Positions 54,312 to 61,801 of a stretch of 64,000 nucleotides of DNA are shown here, one piece after another. The translations under genes and the position numbers were made by a program. The notes beneath the pieces are model-generated. The model saw only the letters and a program-made list of their open reading frames with translations. It ran no database searches and had not been told where the DNA came from. This stretch comes from Treponema saccharophilum DSM 2985. Lineage in GTDB: Bacteria; Spirochaetota; Spirochaetia; Treponematales; Treponemataceae. The stretch lies in contig NZ_AGRW01000050.1 of assembly GCF_000255555.1 (NCBI RefSeq), positions 1 through 64,000 on the forward strand. The letters run 5' to 3'. How positions within the stretch are numbered: the stretch's first letter is position 1; the number at the start of each line of letters is the position of its first letter.

Positions 54312-55271
54312 TTAATTTCCTTGCGGCTTAGGTCGTTCCGCCGCTTTTCCGCTTGCAATTTTTACAATTCCAAAATCATCTGACTTTGCTTCAATAAGCT
54401 TTCTGAACTTCTCGCCAAAAATATAGACTTTGCCTTCATTTACAACCCAACCGAACTTAGCATTCTGCAATCTCCATAAAAAACTTCTGTCCTTATAGGC
54501 ATTAAAAAAAGTTGGAGTTTCAAATTTTTCATCTAAATGCGGTTTGTACCAGAAAGCATTCCTATTGTTAGATAAGTAAACATAAATTTTGTTTTTTATT
54601 CCCTCAAAACATTCAAAAAGAATTGGTGCAAGGAGCTTTATAAAACCGCTTACATTTTCTTTTTTTATTGAGTAGCAGTCATAATCAACATAAAAGGTGA
54701 GTGGCTTTTCTTCTTCATGATAGGAACAGACATATCTTATTTCTTCATACCACCCTAAACTTGCATCAGACCACGGATTTTCATCTTCGTTTTTGAAGTG
54801 TGCATATTCGTTGTAGGAATCTATTACGTAATCTGCAAACGTATATGAGCTTGAATCATTGCCGTCATACTCACAATTCAAATCCAAACAGAAAATGTTC
54901 GGGTTGTCGCTTTCACCAAGTTTGAATATGTAAAAAGCGTATCCCTGATGGCTTAGAAAGATGCAGGAATTTTCATCGGAAAATCCATACTTTTCATAAA
55001 GTTCTTCCAAATCCTCATCATTATGAATATGCCTTGCCATGTTAAAATAACCTTCGGAATCAACTATTGAATAGTCTGAGCCTACCCACGGCTTGAACTC
55101 TCTTCCTGCTGCTTCCAAAAATGCCACATACTGAGACGGAAGTTCGTGATTTGGATAAGCGTTCTTTATCAGCTGTATTTCATCGTGAGAAAGTCCTTTT
55201 GATTCCTCTACGTTTTTGTAAAATTCCAAAAAACTGTAGATGTCCCGTTTGCCTGTGTAAAGTGGTATCAT
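54312..55271 (-). CDS. SMI1/KNR4 (SUKH) domain protein with C-terminal extension
   Basis: The 319-residue protein has a SUKH-like domain in residues 20-165 (LSHDEIQLIKNAYPNHELPS, FLSHQGYAFYIFKLGES, SYTFADYVIDSY). The remaining approximately 150 residues (FYVDYDCYSIKKENVSGFIK onward) are unrecognised and could be a second toxin-binding module. The start overlaps the BRCT-LRR stop by 4 bp. Confidence 0.72.
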   Translation of the reverse strand: MIPLYTGKRDIYSFLEFYKNVEESKGLSHDEIQLIKNAYPNHELPSQYVAFLEAAGREFKPWVGSDYSIVDSEGYFNMARHIHNDEDLEELYEKYGFSDENSCIFLSHQGYAFYIFKLGESDNPNIFCLDLNCEYDGNDSSSYTFADYVIDSYNEYAHFKNEDENPWSDASLGWYEEIRYVCSYHEEEKPLTFYVDYDCYSIKKENVSGFIKLLAPILFECFEGIKNKIYVYLSNNRNAFWYKPHLDEKFETPTFFNAYKDRSFLWRLQNAKFGWVVNEGKVYIFGEKFRKLIEAKSDDFGIVKIASGKAAERPKPQGN

Positions 55272-56335
55272 TCAGCCGCTCCCGTCAACTCTGCGTCGCC
55301 GTCTGAGCAATGCACCACTTTCGCAGGAACGCAATAGTTCCACTTATCGCCTTTAGAGACTTTTTCCCACTGACTCTTTGTTCCTCTAAACGTAATTTCA
55401 GTAAGAGAGAAGCAATAGTAAAAAGCTTCACGATGTATTTCCCACACGTTCTCAGGAATTACCACAGACTTAATCCCTGAATTCGTAAACGTCAACGTAA
55501 AGATTCTCTCCACGCTCGAAGGGATTGTCACCGACTCAAGCGAATGGCAACCATAGAACGCACCTTCCCCAATTATCTTCACACCATCGCATATAACAAC
55601 AGATTTGAGATTTTTGCAGTCTTGAAATGCCCTTTCTCCGACAGCCGTCACGCTCGAAGGAATTACCACCGACAAAAGCGAGTTGTTAAAAGAAAACGCC
55701 CATTCGCAAATTTCCACAACATTGTCAGGGATTACAAGATAAGTTGCATTAGAACGAAGACCTTTCAGCTCACCGTACTTTGAGATTTTCAGGCGGTATT
55801 TGCTTGCGTCGCTGAGCTTTTTCTCCGCCATGTATTCGCGCAATTCTTTTTCTGTCGCTCCGCCGCTTGCCATATCCAAGAAAGAAGGGAGCGTCTGCCG
55901 CCATTTTTCAGCCTTCGCGCTCTCAAGGCACACTTCCACACCTCCGTCTTTTGTGGGAATGACCAAATAGAACTCTTTTGCTCCATACTCAACTTTCATG
56001 TTTTTCAAAGGATGTTCCTGAACAATCACATCAAAAAATGCTTTTGCTATTGCAAAGTCTATTTGCTTTTTCTTCTTCTGCTTTGCTTCTTCTTTTTTGG
56101 ATTGCGCCCTGTCTCCGCCATCAAGCAGCTCAAGAAAATCATAGTAGTTCATGATTTTTGTTCCGTAGCGTTTGGCTTTCTCCACTTTCTCTGTTCCAGA
56201 ATCAACGTCCTCGCAAACAAGAATGTCCACCTTTTTTGTCAGGGTTGAATGCACGTCAAACTGTTTCCAAGCCTTTTTTTCAAGTTCCTCTCTGGACATT
56301 TCCGGGCATTTTCCAGAAAAGCATACTGTTTCCAT
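55268..56335 (-). CDS. BRCT domain fused to LRR_5 repeats
   Basis: The 355-residue protein opens with a BRCT domain (1-72: VCFSGKCPEMSREELEKKA, DILVCEDVDSGTEKVEKA, KIMNYYDFLELL), as in NAD-dependent DNA ligase and replication factor C. A Lys-rich linker (78-92) and a module resembling that of the other two LRR proteins (93-190) follow, then LRR_5 repeats (200-320) and the end motif SQWEKV ... VVHCSDGDAE. BRCT domains bind phosphopeptides or DNA ends; fusion to bacterial LRRs is unusual. First gene of the LRR-SUKH-DUF434 operon. Confidence 0.85.
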   Translation of the reverse strand: METVCFSGKCPEMSREELEKKAWKQFDVHSTLTKKVDILVCEDVDSGTEKVEKAKRYGTKIMNYYDFLELLDGGDRAQSKKEEAKQKKKKQIDFAIAKAFFDVIVQEHPLKNMKVEYGAKEFYLVIPTKDGGVEVCLESAKAEKWRQTLPSFLDMASGGATEKELREYMAEKKLSDASKYRLKISKYGELKGLRSNATYLVIPDNVVEICEWAFSFNNSLLSVVIPSSVTAVGERAFQDCKNLKSVVICDGVKIIGEGAFYGCHSLESVTIPSSVERIFTLTFTNSGIKSVVIPENVWEIHREAFYYCFSLTEITFRGTKSQWEKVSKGDKWNYCVPAKVVHCSDGDAELTGAAE

Positions 56336-56509
56336 AAATCTTTCTCCTTATAATTTCATTTCTCTTGTGAGCGCGTTTTTGCAACAACGCTGACAATCGA
56401 TTCGTATTATTTTTTTTTAAAACTCATTAATTTCTGAAGTTATTTTACATTCTGAATCATTAAAGCGCCAAGTTGCATTTTCTTTTTTTCCTCCGCTTTT
56501 AATAGCATT
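56336..56509. other. Short AT-rich intergenic stretch
   Basis: No gene is visible. At 56515-56529 AAGCGTGTTTTATAT matches 15 bases of the repeat at the 3' ends of the LRR genes, which marks a remnant of the same repeat. Confidence 0.35.
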
Positions 56510-56914
56510 TTAGTAAGCGTGTTTTATATCAATTATTTCATCGTGAACAACATCTATGTCAAATTTGTTTTTTTCTATTATTTTCTTAATATTTTCTGGC
56601 AATTTATTAAATTCTAAAGGAAATTCAGGAGTTGAAATCTTTGAATAGAGCCTTTCGTTTTCACTATAAATGTCATAGCAAAAAATACCTTTCTGACTCA
56701 AAGCAATACTTAATTCTGGCAATTTATTTTTTTCTTCTTCGTTTAGATTATTTAGGAAAAAACTTTCAAGTAATTTTGTGTTTTCTTTGCTCTTACATAC
56801 AGATTCAGGAACATTTCCACAGCCAGCAGAAGTGCATTCAAAAACATAGTTGTTTTTATCAATTCCGAACCAAATGATGTCTTCACATTGTAAATCAATT
56901 TCCGTTATTCTCAT
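56510..56914 (-). CDS. Probable immunity protein, unrecognised family
   Basis: The 134-residue acidic soluble protein (MRITEIDLQCEDIIWFGIDK) starts at 56914 with GGAG 6 bp upstream, 1 bp after the stop of a decayed deaminase toxin tip. That order is typical of toxin-immunity pairs. The C-terminal codons fall within the AT-rich repeat remnant. Confidence 0.6.
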   Translation of the reverse strand: MRITEIDLQCEDIIWFGIDKNNYVFECTSAGCGNVPESVCKSKENTKLLESFFLNNLNEEEKNKLPELSIALSQKGIFCYDIYSENERLYSKISTPEFPLEFNKLPENIKKIIEKNKFDIDVVHDEIIDIKHAY

Positions 56915-56915
56915 G

Positions 56916-57254
56916 TTATTCTCCTTTAGAAATTAAATTATCGCAGTAAGGTCTTGCTTCTCCAGTTCTTGGACGAAGAGCCTTTGTAAGTCTTATATTT
57001 TCTATTTTACTGCCATCTAACAATAACTCGTTTATTCCTTTAAATTCCTACTGTGTTTCGTTCTGAAATACCTTTTGAACCTATGCCTCCTATCGCATTT
57101 GCTCTTGAAATAAGCTCTGGATGGATTTTACCTTCTGAGGATCCTGCAAATACAGTTTTTATTTTTCCTGTTTTTACAGCTCATAGGCAGCAACAACCAT
57201 AGCTTTTCCTTGAGGGCAGGCCTTATTTAAAACAAAAAACGGAACACCTTGATT
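56916..57254 (-). pseudogene. Decayed YwqJ-like deaminase toxin tip
   Basis: Three reading-frame pieces on the minus strand together read as a toxin C-terminus: VPFFVLNKACPQGKAMVVAA, then after a stop/shift KTGKIKTVFAGSSEGKIHPE ... GGIGSKGISERNTV, then after another shift EFKGINELLLDG and ALRPRTGEARPYCDN. The pattern HPEL/SRANA ... RTG..RPYCDN resembles YwqJ-type deaminases, but the catalytic Cys pair is incomplete. At least two frameshifts make it non-functional. It is followed directly by the probable immunity gene. Confidence 0.7.
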
Positions 57255-57274
57255 TTAGATGTGCCATTAAGAAA

Positions 57275-57712
57275 TTAATTTATATTCAGAAGATTCATAA
57301 AATCTTCAAATGTTTCAGTAATTTTATAAGTACAACATTCTTCTGTAGATTGCTCTAATTCCAAGCTGTCATCCCAAAGATAAACGCCTTTAGCATTTTC
57401 ATCCCAAATCAATATAATTAGACCTGCTCCATACGTATTGCCGATTATGATTGTATTTTGAGGTAACTCTAATTCATATTCTTTGTACCAATTACATAAA
57501 TTAAGACTTCTTTCTTCTCTAAAACCAAATAAACAGTCAATAAAAATTTGCTCACCAATGTTTTTTAATAAGAAACTGTCTTCTAATTCTTTAAATGTAC
57601 CACCGTTTGTATTTAGAAGAAAATTGGAATAATCAGCAGGAAGCTCAAACCCAATTAACTGCTCAAATCCATTCAAAAAATTTTTATCTGCTCCTGTAAA
57701 TTTCTCAAACAT
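57275..57712 (-). CDS. SMI1/KNR4 (SUKH) immunity protein
   Basis: The 145-residue protein has the full SUKH pattern: FEQLIGFELPADYSNFLLNT, NGGTFKELEDSF, NTIIIGNTYGAGLIILIWDE, KGVYLWDDSLE, FEDFMNLL. It lies 10 bp after a degraded toxin tip on the same strand. Confidence 0.9.
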   Translation of the reverse strand: MFEKFTGADKNFLNGFEQLIGFELPADYSNFLLNTNGGTFKELEDSFLLKNIGEQIFIDCLFGFREERSLNLCNWYKEYELELPQNTIIIGNTYGAGLIILIWDENAKGVYLWDDSLELEQSTEECCTYKITETFEDFMNLLNIN

Positions 57713-57721
57713 ATAAAACTC

Positions 57722-58064
57722 CTAATTATTATTTAGTATTGAAATACCACACTTATGAGTGAAACGTTTGTGAAGAATTGTTTCAATTTCTTTTATCCCA
57801 GTCGCCTCTTGAATTATTAATTTCAGTTGCCCGCTCATTGCACATAGCAGCATCTGTATTAGAAGCTTGAACATTCTCCCCCTTCTTCTCCTCAGCCTTT
57901 TCTTCCTCGACGGGCTTCCTCTCCCTCTCATATGCCTCGCTTTTCATTGGGTCTGCGATTGCGGGCTTGTTGATTGCCATTCCAGCGGCGAGAATCTTGG
58001 AGTTGTCGCGGGCTCCGATGTCGTTGCAGGTTGTGACCGAAGAAAGGCGAGCGAGAGCTAAAAA
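57722..58064 (-). pseudogene. Displaced polymorphic-toxin tip, frameshifted
   Basis: The segment starts without a start codon right after the SUKH-4 stop and reads SSVTTCNDIGARDNSKILAA, MAINKPAIADPMKSEAYERE and a Lys/Glu linker, then after a frameshift near 57800 IKEIETILHKRFTHKCGISI. The first block is the conserved junction also seen at 58937. These are ends of a large toxin (PAAR/Rhs-like) left behind when a new tip recombined in. The toxic activity of the tail is not recognisable. Confidence 0.75.
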
Positions 58065-58550
58065 TTACATCATTCCTGTTTCAATCTGCTCTAATATAAT
58101 TGGCCACCAGTTTTCTTGATTATTCAAAGCCAACTCATCAATTTGTTCAAACTCTACTTTTATTTTTTGTATGATTTGAGAAATAGTATCATCATCAGCC
58201 GAGTTGATTTCATCTTCATGCAACAAGAAAATTACAATAAAATGTAAAAAAGATTCTAAGTTTTTGTTGATTAATCTTGTTGGATATTCGTTTTCAAAAT
58301 CAACAGATATTATTTCATCATTTTTGTTTATGCAAATATTTGTTCCCAAATCTGTTCCAATGATTACAAAATCATCTTCATGTTTTAAGGTTTTGAGTTC
58401 GTCAATATTGAATTTGATAAAACCCAAAGGCTCTTTTGGTATGCCTATATCACAAAGGATTTTTTTTGTGTTTTCGGTCAAATCAAAATTGTTGTAATCT
58501 TTTCTTGTATTTAATTTGAATCTGTTTTGCAAGAAATCATAGATGTTCAT
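58065..58550 (-). CDS. SUKH-4-like immunity protein
   Basis: The 161-residue acidic protein has FDLTENTKKILCDIGIPKEP, DDFVIIGTDLGTNICI and VDFENEYPTRLINKNLESFL, the pattern of the SUKH-4 immunity family. It starts about 50 bp after the next displaced tip and ends where another tip begins. Confidence 0.8.
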   Translation of the reverse strand: MNIYDFLQNRFKLNTRKDYNNFDLTENTKKILCDIGIPKEPLGFIKFNIDELKTLKHEDDFVIIGTDLGTNICINKNDEIISVDFENEYPTRLINKNLESFLHFIVIFLLHEDEINSADDDTISQIIQKIKVEFEQIDELALNNQENWWPIILEQIETGMM

Positions 58551-58607
58551 AATTTGTATTTATCTCCCATACTTAAAATATTTTTTGAACAGCTTCACTA
58601 AGAGATT

Positions 58608-58937
58608 TTATGCCAGCTGTTCTTGATCTTCATATTCAAAAACAGCAACATTTCTTGTACCTTTTATATTATTATCTTTCCTATAATTAATTGCTTTTTG
58701 GCTCAAGTCTGTACTTCCATATTCGACTTGCGTACAAGAACTTGATTTCGGTTTCTCATCCCCCTTCTTCTCCTCAATCTGTTTTCTTTCGCGTTCGAAG
58801 GGCTCGCTTTTCATCGGGTCGGCAATTGCGGGCATGTTGATTGCCATTCCAGGGACGAGAATCTTGGAGTTGTCGCGCATGCCGATGTCGTTGCAGGTGG
58901 TGACGCGAAAAATGGTTACAACTTTATAAAGGCTGTT
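58608..58937 (-). pseudogene. Displaced polymorphic-toxin tip, truncated deaminase-like
   Basis: It reads VTTCNDIGMRDNSKILVPGM, AINMPAIADPMKSEPFERER, linker, then TDLSQKAINYRKDNNIKGTR and NVAVFEYEDQEQ before stopping. The last part resembles the start of a deaminase-fold toxin (the strand before the catalytic HSE), but the catalytic region is missing. A +1 frame piece (GIKSLSEAVQKIF) remains beyond it, indicating an internal deletion. No initiation codon lies ahead of the junction. Confidence 0.72.
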
Positions 58938-59483
58938 TTATTCCATGCAGTTTTCTAATATACAATCAATAACAGCATCAATAAGTGACTCTTGAAAAGA
59001 AACAGAAAGCAACAAAGATTTTATAAGTATCTCAAAATCATTTTTTTCTGTTTGTTTTATTTTTATCATTGGTAATAATAATAATTTTTCATTTAGAGTG
59101 ATATTATTCGTACAATCCAAAAAGATTTTGAAAGGTATTGTTCTAATAGTATAAGAAGGTCCTGTAGAACCAATTTGAATTTCATCTAAATAATAGAGCG
59201 TATCACCTGGATGAAATTCAACTGAAAACTTTTGTTTTTCATTTAGTTTCAGCTCTACGGATTTTGGATTTTCTATATATCCGTCAGATTCTTCAAATAC
59301 TTCATCGTAATAGCCTGTTAATTGATTTACCCATGAAGTTTCAATATCAAAGTTTTCCTGAATCAACTCCGATAAAGTGCTGTCTGTCGTCTTATTTATT
59401 CCTTCAGGAAAATTATTCATTAAAAACCAAGGAATAAAGTTTTTGTTTGATAATAATTCATTGAAATTAATATTCTGTTTCAT
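58938..59483 (-). CDS. Probable immunity protein, unrecognised family
   Basis: The 181-residue acidic protein starts at 59483 (MKQNINFNELLSNKNFIPWF). GGAG lies just ahead, and the ATG comes 2 bp after the stop of the deaminase-like tip. It has no signal peptide or membrane helix. Position makes it the cognate immunity protein of that tip. Confidence 0.65.
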   Translation of the reverse strand: MKQNINFNELLSNKNFIPWFLMNNFPEGINKTTDSTLSELIQENFDIETSWVNQLTGYYDEVFEESDGYIENPKSVELKLNEKQKFSVEFHPGDTLYYLDEIQIGSTGPSYTIRTIPFKIFLDCTNNITLNEKLLLLPMIKIKQTEKNDFEILIKSLLLSVSFQESLIDAVIDCILENCME

Positions 59484-59485
59484 AT

Positions 59486-59735
59486 TTATCTCCAAAATTG
59501 CCTATATAAAGTTTTATCAGAATGACCATTATATTTTGGTCCACCAAGTTTTAAGCCGTCAGCTTCTAATAAAGGTTGACAAATATCCTTACATATATTA
59601 CGAGATGTACCTCCGGCAATAATTGAATATCTATCTCCTTTGTTAAGCATTATTTTTTGTTCTGCATGACCTTTTCCGCCTATATAAATTATTCAACCGT
59701 CTATTTTAAGAGTTAATTGATGTACAGTTTGTCCA
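59486..59735 (-). pseudogene. Deaminase-fold toxin tip with in-frame stop
   Basis: The frame reads GQTVHQLTLKIDG, stop (TGA), IIYIGGKGHAEQKIML, then SIIAGGTSRNICKDICQP and ends KTLYRQFWR-stop. GHAEQ and SRNICKDIC are the zinc-binding HxE and CxxxC motifs of toxin deaminases, so the catalytic core survives. The TGA ahead of it and the missing N-terminal part mean it is not made as is. The immunity ATG follows 2 bp later. Confidence 0.75.
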
Positions 59736-59942
59736 AGCATCTAATCCTATGAAATCCTGGTGCAGTTCAAAAATGCCGTCTTTCTCCAATGCGGTTATTG
59801 GGATTCCCGTCAAGCCGGTGCTTTTTGGCTTCAGCACATAAACATTCATATCTTTATAGCGGCCTTCTAGGATGAAAGCGTCTTTTCCATACTTTTCATC
59901 TAGATCCTCTTTTGTAAGTCCACCCAATTTTACTTCCCTCAT
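59706..59942 (-). CDS. Small protein, probably a truncated immunity protein
   Basis: The 78-residue protein (MREVKLGGLTKEDLDEKYGK) overlaps the papain-like tip by 4 bp at its start, with GGAGG upstream. Its last residues (WTNCTSINS) run out of frame over the next deaminase tip, so the C-terminus was probably cut by the recombination that brought that tip in. Confidence 0.55.
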   Translation of the reverse strand: MREVKLGGLTKEDLDEKYGKDAFILEGRYKDMNVYVLKPKSTGLTGIPITALEKDGIFELHQDFIGLDAWTNCTSINS

Positions 59943-60328
59943 TGTTTTTCCTCCATAATATAATCTGTAACAGAATTGTCAAAATGTAGATTATCGACCC
60001 TTAATAGATTCATGCATGTATTTTCGGTGTTTCCTTTTTTCATTTGGTCAAAATATTCAATTGTATCTTCCTCGTCATAGACAGCGCCTTCAAGACCATC
60101 GTAATAAATTAATTCCCCGTCTTTTCTAAAAACAGAAATTAAATGTCCTTGAGAAGGGTCTTTAATGTAGCTGCCCTCAATGGTGTATCTTTCACCTTCC
60201 TTAACAGTATCGTCTATAAACTTCATCATGCTTTCTGTAGAGTTTGCGTTTAGATTGTGAATATAATCCGGATGAAAACCATCATCATCAAGTCAGCCGA
60301 GTCTGGAATTATGTGCAAGCTTGTTCAT
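59939..60328 (-). pseudogene. Papain-like (Tox-PL-type) toxin tip with in-frame stop
   Basis: From ATG 60328 the frame reads MNKLAHNSRLG, stop (TGA), LDDDGFHPDYIHNLNANSTE, then GHLISVFRKDGELIYYDGLE and MKKGNTENTCMNLLRVDNL. The GHL...DGELIYYDG segment is like the His/Asp half of bacterial papain-like toxin peptidases. The part after an internal ATG (60229) remains open and could still be made. Confidence 0.6.
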
Positions 60329-60338
60329 TATTTTACTT

Positions 60339-60779
60339 TCAGTCATAGATGCTCATGTCGCAGACTGAAAAATCTGAGGTTGTTTTGAATTCCGAAAAAT
60401 CAAGGGACTGTATTCTTTTTACGGCTTCATTGCAGATTTCAAGCGCTTCATCGTAATCTTTGCAGAATTTTTCAAGCGGCTCAAATCCTGGGAACCGTAT
60501 GCAGAATCTGTCATCATCGTGCATGAAATCGCCGGAATTGTTTGTGGTGTCCTGTGCTTCCGATTCGCTATAGCCTTTTTCAATGTAGTATTTATAAACG
60601 TTCTCGGATTCGTCTTTTGTTGCAATAAGTGCGTGAAAATCAAGACAGTCTTCATCGTCCATGTTCCAGTACATTCCAAGTTCAAAGAATATTTTGCGGA
60701 TTGTTGCCTGAGCAAATCTTTTTACCAGCTGCTCATTTATATGCAAAACAATTTTTGATATAAGTTCTTCTCTGTCCAT
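60339..60779 (-). CDS. Probable immunity protein, unrecognised family
   Basis: The 146-residue acidic protein starts at 60779 (MDREELISKIVLHINEQLVK) with GGAG 6 bp upstream. Soluble, alpha/beta by appearance. It lies between an HNH tip-immunity fusion and a papain-like tip, in the position of an immunity gene whose toxin tip has been lost. Confidence 0.6.
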   Translation of the reverse strand: MDREELISKIVLHINEQLVKRFAQATIRKIFFELGMYWNMDDEDCLDFHALIATKDESENVYKYYIEKGYSESEAQDTTNNSGDFMHDDDRFCIRFPGFEPLEKFCKDYDEALEICNEAVKRIQSLDFSEFKTTSDFSVCDMSIYD

Positions 60780-60864
60780 AGATTTCTCCATATTGTCTGA
60801 TGTTTAATATCTCGGAATGAAGATGCAGTTCGCCCAGTTCCTTTTCACGGATTATACGACAATA

Positions 60865-61689
60865 TTAAAAAAATATTTCTTGAAAGGCTTCTTCACAATA
60901 ATTTGCATTATCTCCAAACCAAAATTTTAGTTTTTGCAAATCAGAATCGCTTAACGAAAAATTACTTTCATTTATTCTTCTATCAAATAAAGAATGAATG
61001 AAATCCATCTGCTCATCACTTGCTTCATAATAATTTTTCCAATACTTGATGCAATCTTCCATTTCGTAAAGATATGGTAGAAGAATATTATCCGTTTTTT
61101 CCATCAATTCTTTTTCATCGATGCATGACAAGAAAGCATCGTTGGATTCCCAAAAAACTGCTGTTACAGATGCTTCTTCATCATCCAATAAAAAGTATGG
61201 AAAGATTTCAGATTCTGCTACTTCTATCAATTCTTTTTTTGATGTATCCAATAATGTTTTAGTGATATTTTTTTCGCCGCCTATAAAATCTTTTTCATTT
61301 TGTACCGCGCAAACCAAAAGTTTTTCAGCAAATGCAAAAACAGCCTTCACACCTGCCATGTTTTGGATTAAATAATTACAGCCGTCCCAGCTTATTTCTT
61401 CAGACAATAAATAATACTTACCTACCATTACTGCATGAGCAATTGAAGCATATAGGCATTTTTTGTAAATTTCATTTCTGTTTGTAAATGAAAAAATTGT
61501 ATTCATATTGTATTTTTGTCTATTAAATTTTCTTGATACAATTTGGCAATTTGAAAAACTGTTTGTTCCTCCTTTGTCTTTAGGAATAATATGCTCAAAC
61601 TGCCATTCATCAGGAGCTGGTGTAACCTGTGGATTGAATCTTATAAGCTCATATCCAGGACTAACGATTGTCAAATCTTTTATTCCCAT
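60865..61689 (-). CDS. HNH nuclease tip fused in frame to its immunity protein
   Basis: The 274-residue frame has two parts. Residues 1-60 are the end of an HNH nuclease: EWQFEHIIPKDKGGTNSFSN and CQIVSRKFNRQK, with the HNH metal-binding histidine. Residues 62-274 (MNTIFSFTNRNEIYKKCLYA onward) look like a separate soluble protein with its own methionine. No stop or ribosome site separates them. The N-terminal part begins exactly at the edge of the 109-bp shared block, so the toxin gene was cut there. Confidence 0.6.
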   Translation of the reverse strand: MGIKDLTIVSPGYELIRFNPQVTPAPDEWQFEHIIPKDKGGTNSFSNCQIVSRKFNRQKYNMNTIFSFTNRNEIYKKCLYASIAHAVMVGKYYLLSEEISWDGCNYLIQNMAGVKAVFAFAEKLLVCAVQNEKDFIGGEKNITKTLLDTSKKELIEVAESEIFPYFLLDDEEASVTAVFWESNDAFLSCIDEKELMEKTDNILLPYLYEMEDCIKYWKNYYEASDEQMDFIHSLFDRRINESNFSLSDSDLQKLKFWFGDNANYCEEAFQEIFF

Positions 61690-61692
61690 CTG

Positions 61693-61801
61693 TTTTGTCG
61701 TGCAAGAAAAATCCTGTTGCTCTCAGAAGATAACGAGCTTTTTTTCGATTTCGTCCCGTATGCCGTCTCCGAAATCGGAAAGGAGCGCGCGGCGGGCTTT
61801 C
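61693..61801. repeat. Shared block copy B (uninterrupted, 109 bp)
   Basis: It matches 34642-34675 plus 36104-36183 with about three substitutions and two fewer Ts. It spans the last 79 bp of the DUF697-like gene and 30 bp beyond. At the insertion point it reads CTCAGAAGATAACG against CTCAT/CATAAGATAACG in copy A. Confidence 0.9.

Noticed and set aside
59486-60328. UGA recoding (selenocysteine) in toxin tips
   Set aside because: The tips show other signs of decay, the neighbouring genes use TGA as a normal stop, and no SECIS-like hairpin was evident.
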